Source of the DNA: an uncultured Brachyspira sp.
GTDB taxonomy: Bacteria; Spirochaetota; Brachyspiria; Brachyspirales; Brachyspiraceae
Reading direction: 5' to 3'
Assembly: GCA_934725525.1 (NCBI GenBank)
Contig: CAKVCG010000021.1
Coordinates: 1 to 17,246, forward strand
Length of the DNA stretch: 17,246 bases
This document shows positions 1 to 8,261 of this stretch, in pieces. The position numbers were made by a program, and so were the translations under genes. Under the pieces are notes generated by a model. That model was not told the DNA's origin. It did not search any database and saw nothing but the letters and a program-made list of their open reading frames with translations. How positions within the stretch are numbered: the stretch's first letter is position 1; the number at the start of each line of letters is the position of its first letter.

Positions 1-127
1 TCCTAAAGAAGAAGATTTTGAAAAAACTATGGCTGATTATCTAACTTTTGAATTTAATATGATAACGCATGGAAAAGGCTATCTTTTCGGATTTGACGAA
101 GAAAAAGAGGAGGAACATAATGAGTAA
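1..127 (+). CDS. C-terminal end of an upstream gene, possibly the partner restriction-modification subunit (partial)
   Basis: An open frame enters from the left edge (codons from base 2) and ends with TAA at 125-127, giving 41 visible residues rich in Glu, Phe and Lys and containing THGKGYLFGF. Its last 8 bases overlap the start of the specificity subunit at 120, which indicates one operon with coupled translation. In type I systems the gene before hsdS is usually the N6-adenine methyltransferase hsdM, so this could be its C-terminus. The visible piece has no catalytic motif, so the identity is inferred from position only. Confidence 0.5.
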   Translation, partial: PKEEDFEKTMADYLTFEFNMITHGKGYLFGFDEEKEEEHNE

Positions 128-1193
128 AGATTTAAAATTATCTTCTTTAGAATGGAAAGAATTTAAACTTAACGATTTATTTGAAAGAATAGAAAAAGGC
201 AAATGCCAAAATACAAATAAGGAAACTAAAGAGAGTATAAACGGCGTTTCTTTTTTATCGGCAACATTAAATAATAATGGAGTAAGCGGTTTTGTAGAGC
301 CTAATTATTTATTACAAAAAGGAAATTGTATAATGTTTGTAAATCAAGGAGACGGAGGAGCGGGCTATTCGGTTTATAAAAAAGAAGATTTTATATCTAC
401 TACAAGCAACTCTTTCGGTTATGCAAAATGGATAAATAAATATACGGGATTATTCGTGGCTTCTATTTTGTGCCGTTTTAAAGAAAAATATTCTTTTGGT
501 TATGGGCGAACAGAAAATAGATTAAGAAAAGATAAAGTATTTCTGCCTATAAATTCCAAAGGACAACCGAATTGGGAATTTATGGAAAATTATATGCGAA
601 AAATTGAAGAAAAACAAAAACAAAAAGCTATAAAATATTATTCTGATAAAATAAAAAACTTACAAAATAGCTTAATGAAAAATAAATTTGATTTAAATAA
701 TATAGAATGGAATGAGTTTAAAATTGTCGATATATTTAAAAATTATCATGGGAAAAGACTTGTTGAACGAGAAAGAAAACAAGGAAAAATACCGCTTCTT
801 ACTGCTGGAGAAGCTAGTAACGGAATTGCATCGTTTATAGATAATCAAGAAATGAAACTTTTTAAAGATTTTATTTCTATAGATATGTTTGGAAATTCTT
901 TTTATCATTATTATGAAGCAACGGGAGATGATAATATTTACTTTTTGATAAATAATAAACTATCTTATAATATTAAACTTTTTATTGTCTCATGTATTAA
1001 TATGCCAAAAGTAAAATATTCTTATGCTAAACAATTTAGACAAAATAATTTGAATAGAGCAAAAATCATGCTTCCCGTAAATTCTAAAGGACAGCCTAAT
1101 TGGGAATTTATGGAAAATTTTATGCGTAAAATCGAATATAAAAAATTAAATATTTATTTAGATTATATTAAAAATAAAATATCATATAATTAG
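120..1193 (+). CDS. hsdS: Type I restriction-modification DNA specificity subunit (HsdS), two target-recognition domains
   Basis: The 357-residue protein shows the two-fold repeated plan of HsdS: it recognises the two halves of a split DNA target and docks methyltransferase and nuclease subunits. Half one opens with LEWKEFKLNDLF (about residues 10-21) and closes with LPINSKGQPNWEFMEN (about 142-157), followed by a charged helix (160-185). Half two opens with IEWNEFKIVDIF and closes with LPVNSKGQPNWEFMEN (about 318-333). Met at 120 is preferred over an in-frame ATG at 69: an AGGAGG site at 108-113 sits 6 nt before it, and the earlier start would put 17 extra residues inside the upstream gene. 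At 357 aa it is slightly short for the family but has both halves. It is convergent with the next gene, 9 nt away. Confidence 0.9.
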   Translation: MSKDLKLSSLEWKEFKLNDLFERIEKGKCQNTNKETKESINGVSFLSATLNNNGVSGFVEPNYLLQKGNCIMFVNQGDGGAGYSVYKKEDFISTTSNSFGYAKWINKYTGLFVASILCRFKEKYSFGYGRTENRLRKDKVFLPINSKGQPNWEFMENYMRKIEEKQKQKAIKYYSDKIKNLQNSLMKNKFDLNNIEWNEFKIVDIFKNYHGKRLVERERKQGKIPLLTAGEASNGIASFIDNQEMKLFKDFISIDMFGNSFYHYYEATGDDNIYFLINNKLSYNIKLFIVSCINMPKVKYSYAKQFRQNNLNRAKIMLPVNSKGQPNWEFMENFMRKIEYKKLNIYLDYIKNKISYN

Positions 1194-1202
1194 CACAATT
1201 AG

Positions 1203-1850
1203 TTATTTTATTCTAAAAACATCCAATTTATTTTCAATCTCTCTATAACCTCTTTCAATTTTTTCAATATAAGTCGAGCTATTTTTTTTAATATTCTCCA
1301 AAAAATTTTTATCTTTAATCAAAGGCGTATTTATATTGATATTTAATAGAGAACCTTTTGAAGCAGCATAAATTAAAATATAAGCGGACGCTATATCGGT
1401 TATAACTCCCGCATTTCCGTATTTAAGGATAATATCGAATAGAGGAATTAGTTCGTAGGAATATTTGAGTATATTAAAAGGAGTTTCGGTAGATTTTATA
1501 GCCGCATTTGAAATCGCTTCTTTTCTTATTAATTTTCCTTCTTCCGTATTTTTAGGCAATTTTATAGCGTCCATAAACATGTTAAAAGCTTCGGCATCTT
1601 TATCTACAGTTTCGATTAATTTAATTTTTATTTCTTTAATTTTTTCTATCGCATTACAAAAATTATTTTTTTCTTCTTCGGTTAATTCTTTAAATTTATT
1701 TTTATTGATTGTCAAATGCCCAACCATTCCCGCCAATGCGCAGGCTAAACTTCCAATCGTTCCCATTACGCTTCCGCCTCCCGGAGTAGGAAAAGGAGAA
1801 TCCACTTGATTAATATAATCTTCAAGTTTCATATCGATTAATTTTTCCAT
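1203..1850 (-). CDS. Cyclodeaminase/cyclohydrolase family protein (formiminotransferase-cyclodeaminase-like)
   Basis: This 215-residue protein matches the all-helical cyclodeaminase domain family, which acts on tetrahydrofolate one-carbon derivatives as formimidoyl-THF cyclodeaminase or methenyl-THF cyclohydrolase. The N-terminal signature is clear: LEDYINQVDSPFPTPGGGSV (about 9-28), followed by the Ala/Gly-rich helix IGSLACALAGMVGHLT. The length fits a stand-alone domain without the fused formiminotransferase. An AAGGA site about 7 nt upstream supports ATG at 1850; Met7 is a possible alternative. No histidine-degradation or folate gene is adjacent, so the exact substrate stays open. It appears monocistronic. 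Confidence 0.88.
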   Translation of the reverse strand: MEKLIDMKLEDYINQVDSPFPTPGGGSVMGTIGSLACALAGMVGHLTINKNKFKELTEEEKNNFCNAIEKIKEIKIKLIETVDKDAEAFNMFMDAIKLPKNTEEGKLIRKEAISNAAIKSTETPFNILKYSYELIPLFDIILKYGNAGVITDIASAYILIYAASKGSLLNININTPLIKDKNFLENIKKNSSTYIEKIERGYREIENKLDVFRIK

Positions 1851-2151
1851 GATTTTTCCTTTTTTTAATTTAGGTTTTAAATTTTTTAATTTATTCTATA
1901 TTAAAATAATATAATTTCCAAATAAAAAAATATTGTCATTACTAAGGTAACGCCAGAAGTAATCCAAATTAGGGTTCGTTAAGTTTTCTTGATAAAAAAG
2001 ATTTTCTCCAAAGAGCGCATAAACAAACCGCTTGCATCATTTTGCTATTGTATATAATGGGCTACGAAGAAAAGAGGTTATGCATAATTGCATAGCCTCT
2101 TTTTGTTTATTTATTTTTCTTAATTCATTTTTTATTGTTTAATGATTTTTA
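1851..2151. other. Intergenic region between the binding-protein gene and the cyclodeaminase gene
   Basis: About 300 bp without a convincing gene. It holds the inverted-repeat terminator at 2071-2102 and a patch at about 1945-2060 that is less AT-rich than its surroundings. On the minus strand that patch contains a 23-codon frame (2040 to 1969) rich in Cys, Leu and Arg with no visible ribosome site; it could be a decayed coding fragment or a dispersed repeat. The promoter for the 1203-1850 gene should lie in the 1880-1945 part, but no clear -35/-10 pair stands out. Confidence 0.4.
2071..2107 (-). terminator. Bidirectional rho-independent terminator downstream of the binding-protein gene
   Basis: A 14-bp stem (2071-2084 pairing with 2089-2102, one G-T) with a TAAT loop is followed by a T run on the plus strand (2101-2104) and by TTTTC on the minus strand. 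It lies about 50 nt past the minus-strand stop at 2152, so it should end that transcript. It also looks functional in the plus direction. A TATAAT at 2053-2058 sits just ahead of it on the plus strand. Confidence 0.8.
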
Positions 2152-2982
2152 TTATTTCAAAACTATATCTTTAGCGAACCATTTTTGAGATATTTCCGCC
2201 GCTTTTCCGTCAGCTTTCATTTCGTCCAATATTCTATCGACTTCAGCCAAAAGTTGAGCGTCCGATTTTCTAAATCCTATTCCATAAAATTCTTCGGTTA
2301 AAGGACTATTTTCAACGACTACAAAATCGACTTTTTCTTCGGATATATAATATTGAGCCGCCACTTCGTCAATTATAACGGCGTCTATTCTTTTAGCTCT
2401 CAAATCCAAAAAAGCGTTTACATTTACATCGTATTTTCTAATTTCTTTAGCTTCTTTGCTTATCGGGTCAGACTGCAAAGCTTCGTCATTGCTTCCCACT
2501 TGAACTCCCAAAACTTTTCCAGCCAAATCTTCTTTTGAATTAATATCGTTTCTGTATTTAGGTTTAACGATTACTAATCTGTTGTTAAGATAAGGCTTTG
2601 AAAAATTAATTTGTTCTTTTCTCGATTCATTTATAGTGACTCCATTCCAAAGGACATCTATATCTCCTTTATTCAAACTTAAAATCGAGCTTGACCAATC
2701 GATTGGTTTAATTTCAAGTTCCACTCCCATACGAGATGCCACTTCTTTTGCCAAATCGATATCGAAACCTACGATTTCTCCCGAACCGTCTCTAAACCCC
2801 ATTGGAGCAAAAGTGTCGTCCAAACCCAAAACGAGTTTTCCAGCGCCTTTAATTGTTTGAAGAGAATTATCTTCAGTCGAGGTTTTTTCCGAGCAGCCGA
2901 TAGAAATTAAAACAATAACCGCAATAGAAATAGATAAAATAATTTTGAAAGTTTTTAAGATAGTTGTTAATTTAGATTTCAT
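2152..2982 (-). CDS. Amino acid ABC transporter substrate-binding lipoprotein (SBP family 3)
   Basis: This 276-residue protein binds a polar amino acid outside the membrane and hands it to an ABC permease. It begins with a long hydrophobic signal segment (about 12-27) ending in a lipobox with Cys30 (SIGC). The mature part follows the family 3 pattern: GKLVLGLDDTFAPMGFRD at the start of lobe I, GFDIDLAKEVASRMG, then WNGVTINESRKEQINFSKPY, and a second lobe with GVQVGSNDEAL. The C-terminus (AEISQKWF) is also typical. A GGATGG-type site lies 7 nt before the ATG. No permease or ATPase gene is adjacent, so it must use a transporter encoded elsewhere. The specific ligand cannot be told. Confidence 0.93.
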   Translation of the reverse strand: MKSKLTTILKTFKIILSISIAVIVLISIGCSEKTSTEDNSLQTIKGAGKLVLGLDDTFAPMGFRDGSGEIVGFDIDLAKEVASRMGVELEIKPIDWSSSILSLNKGDIDVLWNGVTINESRKEQINFSKPYLNNRLVIVKPKYRNDINSKEDLAGKVLGVQVGSNDEALQSDPISKEAKEIRKYDVNVNAFLDLRAKRIDAVIIDEVAAQYYISEEKVDFVVVENSPLTEEFYGIGFRKSDAQLLAEVDRILDEMKADGKAAEISQKWFAKDIVLK

Positions 2983-3051
2983 TTTTTTACCATCCTTTTT
3001 AAAATTTAATTAGTATATATTGTATTACTATTTGTAAAAATTTCAAGGGTT
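2983..3051 (-). promoter_or_regulatory. Candidate promoter and ribosome site for the binding-protein gene
   Basis: The 69-nt gap after ispD on the minus strand contains TTTACA, a 15-nt spacer and TATACT, then an AAGGATGG ribosome site. An alternative pair is TTGAAA with ACAATA at 17 nt. The boxes suggest the lipoprotein gene can be transcribed on its own and not only by read-through from ispD. The match is moderate. Confidence 0.4.
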
Positions 3052-3762
3052 TTATAATAAATTCAAAAACAAATTCAAATCTTCTTTACTTGTAATTTTG
3101 ATATTATTCGAGGAACATTCCACGATTGAAACTTTTCCCGCGTAAGCGCTGTAAATTTCGGCATCGTCTGTAACTATTTTTTTTCCTAATCTTTTTTTAT
3201 AATTAAAATCGTTTATATATCTTTCCATTGCAACCATATAAATTCTATAACCAAACGCTTGAGGAGTAGCCGCTCTATAAATAAAATTTCTGTCTATAGT
3301 TTCTATAATATTTTTTTTTGAATCTATTTTTTTTATTGTATCCGTTATTTTAGAAGCCAAAATTGCAGCGTTCTTTTTTAAAACCTCTTTATACAATTCT
3401 TTAATTTCTTTTTCTGAAACTATCGGACGAACTCCATCATGAATAAAAACTATATCTGTTTTAATATTATTATCTTTTATAAATCTCATTGCATTATAAA
3501 CTGAAAAGACTCTTTCCTTTCCGCCATTGACATAATAAATATTTTTACCGTTTAATATATTTTTATTAATTTCTTTTTTTATATTATTCAAATCTTTTTT
3601 TGAACTTACAATTATAATATTATTAAATTTAAATTTTAGCATAGCTTCCAAAGTATAAATAAACAAAGGCTTATTATTTACTTCTATAAATTGTTTTTTT
3701 ATTTTTCCACCGAATCTCTTTGAACTTCCCGCAATAAGCAAAATTAAAGTTTTTTTAATCAT
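3052..3762 (-). CDS. ispD: 2-C-methyl-D-erythritol 4-phosphate cytidylyltransferase
   Basis: IspD transfers CMP from CTP to methylerythritol phosphate in the MEP route to isoprenoids, including the undecaprenyl carrier used by cell-wall and glycan enzymes. The 236-residue length is normal. Visible motifs are the nucleotide-binding loop AGSSKRFGGKIKKQF (11-25, with Arg16 and Lys23 in the catalytic positions), HDGVRP (108-113), KITDTIK (138-144), TPQAF (166-170), TDDA (198-201) and a terminal NIKITSKEDL. The start overlaps the stop of the MATE gene by one base (TAATG), implying translational coupling. IspF is not adjacent. Confidence 0.95.
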   Translation of the reverse strand: MIKKTLILLIAGSSKRFGGKIKKQFIEVNNKPLFIYTLEAMLKFKFNNIIIVSSKKDLNNIKKEINKNILNGKNIYYVNGGKERVFSVYNAMRFIKDNNIKTDIVFIHDGVRPIVSEKEIKELYKEVLKKNAAILASKITDTIKKIDSKKNIIETIDRNFIYRAATPQAFGYRIYMVAMERYINDFNYKKRLGKKIVTDDAEIYSAYAGKVSIVECSSNNIKITSKEDLNLFLNLL

Positions 3763-5594
3763 TAATCTTTATTATCCGTTTTATTTTTTATTTCCAAAAT
3801 TTGTTTTTGACGAGCGATTTTTCTCTCTTCTCTTAATTTCAATCTATTTTTTCTTCTCTCTTCAAGTTTTTCTTTATCTCTGATTTTTTTCTCTTCTTTT
3901 TCTTTTTTTCTCTCTTCCAAATATTTTTTTCTTTCTTCATGCATTCTTTTTCGGTTTTCTTTTATCTCTTCGATTTGTCTCGCGTATTTTTCCATTTCCA
4001 AATCTATGCACTCTCGTTTCTTTTCTATTCGCTCTTCTCTTTCTTTTATTCTTTGCGCTTTTTCTTCTTCTATTTTCATGAATTTTTCAAGTTTTGAAGA
4101 ATCTTTAATATTTTTTAATCGGCTTTTCATCTTTACATTATAATCTTTTCGTTTGCCGATATTTTTAGGAAACAACGCGGCGCTTACTCTGTCGGAAAAA
4201 AGTTTCGCTCTTAAAATAAATATGTTTTGAGTATTCATATTTATAACCGAACGCCAAGGAGTTTTAAGAATTATAATAAAAGTCACTATTCCAGCCATCG
4301 TGTTTGAAAATAAATTTCCGTAGAATACCGACCAATAATGCAAATGACTCGATGTCGCAAGTATAAATATATATCTAAAAAACCAAATCCTTAAAATGCT
4401 TATAAATAACGGCACTCTCGTTCTGCCGAGTCCGATTAAAGCTCCTTGGGAAACCATTGTGACGCCGAAACCTATTATTGATAAAGAATATATGGGAAGC
4501 GCTCCGTTTGCGATTGCCAAATCTTCAATATCTCTTGTAAATAAAACCGTCATATATTTTGATAGCGGAAGAATTATAGCTATTAAAGTAATTGAAGTTA
4601 TAATACTCATTATTATTCCCATATAGCATGATTTTTTCGCTTTTTCGGAGTATTGCGCTCCGATATTCATACTCACCATAGTCGTTACCGCGGAGCCGAA
4701 AGCCGCTGGCATATTGAAACAGACCGCCGTTATATTATTCGCTATTCCGTTTCCGTTTAGGACAATCTGCCCGTATTTTTCCACTTCGCTATTTATTAGA
4801 AAAAATCCGAAATTGCTTAAAAATGTCGTAAGCATAGAAGGAATTCCAATAACCATAAGTTGTTTGAGTATGGACGCGTCAAATTTGAATCCTTTTAATG
4901 TCAGTTTGTCTTCGCTTTCTTTAATAAATAAATCGTAATACATCCAAACGCTTATCAAAGAATATGTAGAAAAAGAAGCCAAAACGCTTCCGAGTATTTT
5001 TAATTGCAAAAAATAAACATAAATAAAATTAAATATTATCTTAAAAACAAGTAATAAAAGCATTCTTATAAAAGTCGCTTCTGGTTTACCGCTCGCATTC
5101 TTCAAACCGTTATAAATCGCCGCCATAAAAGTCATTGGCATAACGAAACTATATAAAGACAAATATTGAAAAACGCTTTCTTTTACTCCTTCCTGCAAAT
5201 TCATTGAAACCAAAATACTTACGATATATAAAGTCGGTCCCATAGAGATTCCGAATAGAATTCCCGAAACTACAATTTGAGTGGAAACTCTTTTTGCGTT
5301 CTTAAAATCTCCGAGTCCGTTATACTGCCCGACTATCGCCATAGCCGCTACTCCCAAACCTTGCGATAATGCCGTCATCATATTTATAATTGGCTCGGCA
5401 AAATTGATGCTGCTTGCTATAAGTCTGCCCGCAACATTATTTAGAAAAAGTCCGTCCATAAGCGGAACCATCGATTGAACCAAGCCCATCATAAGAGTAG
5501 GAATTGAAAGCATAATGAGGGTATTCTTAATAGAACCATGGAGTATTAAATCGCGTCTCGCCTCTGTCGATTGACTTTGAAAAAATTTAATCAT
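3762..5594 (-). CDS. MATE family efflux transporter with a long charged C-terminal helix
   Basis: Residues about 20-448 form a complete MATE-fold transporter with about twelve hydrophobic segments in two halves. Each half begins alike (TLIMLSIPTLMMGLVQ and QLMVIGIPSMLTTFLS), and ASGKPEATFIRMLLLLVFKIIFN lies near the middle-loop position. Such proteins export drugs or lipid-linked compounds using Na+ or H+ gradients. MATE proteins usually stop near 450 residues. This one continues for about 130 more, from about 480 to 610, and residues 500-600 are almost only Glu, Lys, Arg and a few hydrophobics, predicting one long cytosolic helix or coiled coil. An AGGAA site precedes ATG at 5594. It lies 18 nt after the PBP gene and overlaps ispD, so it may act in envelope biogenesis. 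Confidence 0.9.
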   Translation of the reverse strand: MIKFFQSQSTEARRDLILHGSIKNTLIMLSIPTLMMGLVQSMVPLMDGLFLNNVAGRLIASSINFAEPIINMMTALSQGLGVAAMAIVGQYNGLGDFKNAKRVSTQIVVSGILFGISMGPTLYIVSILVSMNLQEGVKESVFQYLSLYSFVMPMTFMAAIYNGLKNASGKPEATFIRMLLLLVFKIIFNFIYVYFLQLKILGSVLASFSTYSLISVWMYYDLFIKESEDKLTLKGFKFDASILKQLMVIGIPSMLTTFLSNFGFFLINSEVEKYGQIVLNGNGIANNITAVCFNMPAAFGSAVTTMVSMNIGAQYSEKAKKSCYMGIIMSIITSITLIAIILPLSKYMTVLFTRDIEDLAIANGALPIYSLSIIGFGVTMVSQGALIGLGRTRVPLFISILRIWFFRYIFILATSSHLHYWSVFYGNLFSNTMAGIVTFIIILKTPWRSVINMNTQNIFILRAKLFSDRVSAALFPKNIGKRKDYNVKMKSRLKNIKDSSKLEKFMKIEEEKAQRIKEREERIEKKRECIDLEMEKYARQIEEIKENRKRMHEERKKYLEERKKEKEEKKIRDKEKLEERRKNRLKLREERKIARQKQILEIKNKTDNKD

Positions 5595-5612
5595 TTTGAA
5601 AATTCCTGTTTG

Positions 5613-7958
5613 TTAACTTCTTATATTCCCAACGCTCGGGTCTTCTATAATCTCTTCTGGAAGAATATATATATTATTATTTTTATTGTTATTATTATGA
5701 TTATTATTGTAATTATTTCCCTCTTCCAAAGGAGTATAATAATAAAATTCTTCTTCTTCGTTAGTTTCGTTAAATTCGTAATTATCTTCGATTCTTAGGC
5801 TTCCGCTTCTTATATGGTCGATAGGGCATTGCAAACTTAAATCCACATTTCCTCCAACCGTGAGCGGAGTCGTATTAATGCAAGTATGATTTCTTGGAAG
5901 CCCAGATTCTTTGCATATTTCTATTATAAACACATCGTCTGGGACATTCCAATTAAAATTTCTTTTATTTTCCGAAGTTATATAATTCAAATATTGAAAA
6001 GTAGCCAAAGCCGTTGTCGCCCCTCCAGTTACATTATTCGGCAAAACATCGTTTCTGTCGCTTCCTATCCAAGTTATAGTCGCTATTTCATCGTTATAAG
6101 CCGCAAACCAGTTGTCTCTATGTTCGCTTGTCGTTCCCGTTTTTGCAGAAAAAGAAGGATAATTAAAATTATAATAACTTGCGCTTCTATAACCTGTCCC
6201 ACCTTGAGCGATAACTTTTTGTAAAGTAGTATTCAAAAAATAGTAAGAAGACGAAGAAGTTCCGCTTATTTTATGGGGCGTTCTATCGGCTAAAGCGGTG
6301 ACGCTCAATTCCCTTCCGTTCATATCCAATATTTTGCTAACCATATAAGGCTCGTATTTAATTCCATAATTTGCTAAAGCGCCGTAAGCGGATGCCAAAT
6401 CCAAAGGACTCATTTCCATAGTCCCAAGTCCAATCGATAAAGCGTTCGGTATATAAGCGTTATCTCCAAAAAATTCTTTAGAATGTTCTATAAAATAAGA
6501 CAAACCTATATCGTTTAATAGTTTTACCGCAATAGTATTTATAGATTTTGCAAGCGCCGTTTCCAGCGTCATTTCGCCTCTATATTTTCTATCATAATTT
6601 CTTGGAGAATATGCGGGCTTTCCTGTTCCTTGCGGATATGTATAATTGGTATCGATTACGGTTGAAAAAGGTTGAGCGCCTCCCTCAAATGCGTATAAAT
6701 ATATAAATGGTTTTATCGCGCTTCCTATTTGTCTTTTCGCTTGAACAGCTCTATTGAATTGATTATTTAAAGTATAACCGTCTCCTCCAATCATAGCGAG
6801 TATTCCTCCGTCTTTCGGGTCTATAGAAACCAAAGCGCCTTGATAACTTCTATTTGAAGAGGAAGCTTGAAGTCCTCTTATTTTTTCTTTCATTACCAAA
6901 TCTGCCGCTCTATAATATCTTTCATTTACAGTTGTATAAATTCTTAAGCCCGATAAAGCGAGTTCGTCCTTATTGAAATAATTTAAAAGTTCCTGCCTCA
7001 CATATTCGTTTACATAAGGCGTTCTGTTTACCGTCATTTTCCATTGCGAACCTTTAACTTGCTTGCTAATATTTCTATATTCTCCATCAAATAATTCCAG
7101 CTCTCCTCTCATTGTTTCTCTATCTATAATATTATTTTTAACAAGCCTTGATAAAATCTGCTCTACTTTTTTTCTGCTATTGTCGGGATTATTTACTATG
7201 GAATAATAACTTGGATTTGGGAGCATTCCAACCAAAATCGCGTATTCCAATAATCTGCATTGCCTTAAAGGTTTTAGAAAATAATAATTTGCGGCGGCTT
7301 CAAATCCGTAATTTCCATCTCCGAGATAAACCGTATTAAAATACATCGCCAAAATTTCTTTTTTATTGTATCTGTCTTCTATTTCTTTTGCGGCAAACAT
7401 TTCAAATAATTTTCTTTCAATCGTTCTTTCGCTTTTCGTAAATAATAATTTTGCGAGCTGTTGAGTGAGAGTAGAACCTCCGCCTACAATTCTTCTTGAC
7501 AAAACAGTTTTTATTCCCAAATAAGCCGAACGAAAATAATTGATTCCATGATGCGAGTAAAATCTCTGGTCTTCCATTAAAAGTAAAGTCTGTTCCAAAA
7601 GCGGATTAATATCGTCAATATTAACCACTTCGTAAGAAGGAGGCATATACTCTCCAATCAATATATTATTTCTATCGTAAATTCTTGTTGGAGGCGAATC
7701 GCCAAAAGGATTTAGAGGATTAAAATATCTTATTCGTTTTTCGTTTCCTCTAATAACTATTATATTATAATATTCTTCAAGCATTGCCATACTTTGAGTT
7801 CTTCTGTCGAGCCAATCTCTATAAATTCCTCCGACAAAATATACTAACCCAAATCCGCATATTGCAAATATAAGAATAATTATAATAAAAAAACTTATTA
7901 TAAATTTTTTAATTTTTGATTTTTTTACAGTTTTTATATATTTATTTTTTTTATTCAC
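5613..7958 (-). CDS. Class A penicillin-binding protein (bifunctional transglycosylase/transpeptidase)
   Basis: The 781-residue enzyme polymerises and cross-links peptidoglycan at the outer face of the inner membrane. A short basic N-terminus precedes one membrane helix (about 19-45). The glycosyltransferase 51 domain shows EDQRFYSHHG (Glu129 catalytic), GGGSTLTQQLAK (159-170) and a KLFEMFAAKEIE stretch. The transpeptidase domain has SAIK (413-416, catalytic Ser413), SIN (472-474) and KTGT (606-609), all intact. The C-terminus ends in an acidic/Tyr stretch and an Asn-rich run (about 748-762). The start is GTG at 7958 with only a weak ribosome site; an ATG two bases earlier runs straight into a stop. 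It is the first gene of the operon with the MATE gene and ispD. Confidence 0.95.
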   Translation of the reverse strand: MNKKNKYIKTVKKSKIKKFIISFFIIIILIFAICGFGLVYFVGGIYRDWLDRRTQSMAMLEEYYNIIVIRGNEKRIRYFNPLNPFGDSPPTRIYDRNNILIGEYMPPSYEVVNIDDINPLLEQTLLLMEDQRFYSHHGINYFRSAYLGIKTVLSRRIVGGGSTLTQQLAKLLFTKSERTIERKLFEMFAAKEIEDRYNKKEILAMYFNTVYLGDGNYGFEAAANYYFLKPLRQCRLLEYAILVGMLPNPSYYSIVNNPDNSRKKVEQILSRLVKNNIIDRETMRGELELFDGEYRNISKQVKGSQWKMTVNRTPYVNEYVRQELLNYFNKDELALSGLRIYTTVNERYYRAADLVMKEKIRGLQASSSNRSYQGALVSIDPKDGGILAMIGGDGYTLNNQFNRAVQAKRQIGSAIKPFIYLYAFEGGAQPFSTVIDTNYTYPQGTGKPAYSPRNYDRKYRGEMTLETALAKSINTIAVKLLNDIGLSYFIEHSKEFFGDNAYIPNALSIGLGTMEMSPLDLASAYGALANYGIKYEPYMVSKILDMNGRELSVTALADRTPHKISGTSSSSYYFLNTTLQKVIAQGGTGYRSASYYNFNYPSFSAKTGTTSEHRDNWFAAYNDEIATITWIGSDRNDVLPNNVTGGATTALATFQYLNYITSENKRNFNWNVPDDVFIIEICKESGLPRNHTCINTTPLTVGGNVDLSLQCPIDHIRSGSLRIEDNYEFNETNEEEEFYYYTPLEEGNNYNNNHNNNNKNNNIYILPEEIIEDPSVGNIRS

Positions 7959-7998
7959 ATAAACACCATATTAACATAATATATAGACGTATAACGCT

Positions 7999-8026
7999 AT
8001 TATATAATTATATAATAACATTGCAA
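7999..8026 (-). promoter_or_regulatory. Promoter for the PBP-MATE-ispD operon
   Basis: On the minus strand TTGCAA (8026-8021) is followed after 16 nt by TATAAT (8004-7999). The expected start near 7992 gives a leader of about 34 nt before the GTG start. It is divergent from the tRNA promoter in the same gap. Confidence 0.65.
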
Positions 8027-8085
8027 GTATATTTATGTGGTATAATAATTTAAATTATATGTTCATATTAACTATCAATTGAGTA

Positions 8086-8113
8086 TTGACAAAAAAATAA
8101 TATAATTTATAAT
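8086..8113 (+). promoter_or_regulatory. Strong promoter for tRNA-Asp and rpsT
   Basis: A consensus TTGACA (8086-8091), a 16-nt spacer and a consensus TATAAT (8108-8113) predict transcription from about 8120, some 19 nt before the tRNA. No terminator is visible between the tRNA and rpsT, so both are probably on one primary transcript. Confidence 0.85.
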
Positions 8114-8138
8114 ATATTTGATATTAATTAAGTATTTT

Positions 8139-8213
8139 GGAGTTGTAGCTCAGTTTGGTTAGAGCGCCTGCCTGTCACGCAGGAGGTCGCGGGTTCGAGC
8201 CCCGTTAACTCCG
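8139..8213 (+). tRNA. tRNA-Asp (anticodon GUC)
   Basis: A full cloverleaf can be drawn: acceptor arm GGAGTTG pairing with TAACTCC (last pair G-U), a D-arm with GCTC/GAGC, an anticodon stem CCTGC/GCAGG around CTGTCAC (anticodon GTC), a five-base variable region, and a T-arm with TTCGAGC. The discriminator base is G, as expected for tRNA-Asp. CCA is not encoded and must be added after transcription. Confidence 0.97.
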
Positions 8214-8261
8214 ATAATTTTTTATTTAATTTATTATTTTATTGAAGATAGGAGATAATTA

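Noticed and set aside
69..119. Earlier start of hsdS at 69
   Set aside because: It has no ribosome site and would lie inside the upstream gene. ATG at 120 has AGGAGG at the right distance.
2050..2110. Region as tmRNA, 6S or SRP RNA
   Set aside because: No conserved core of these RNAs can be recognised, and the predicted transcript is too short.
5571..5798. Plus-strand frame opposite the PBP 3' end
   Set aside because: It is the reverse complement of the Asn tract (runs of Ile/Val) and has no initiation signal.
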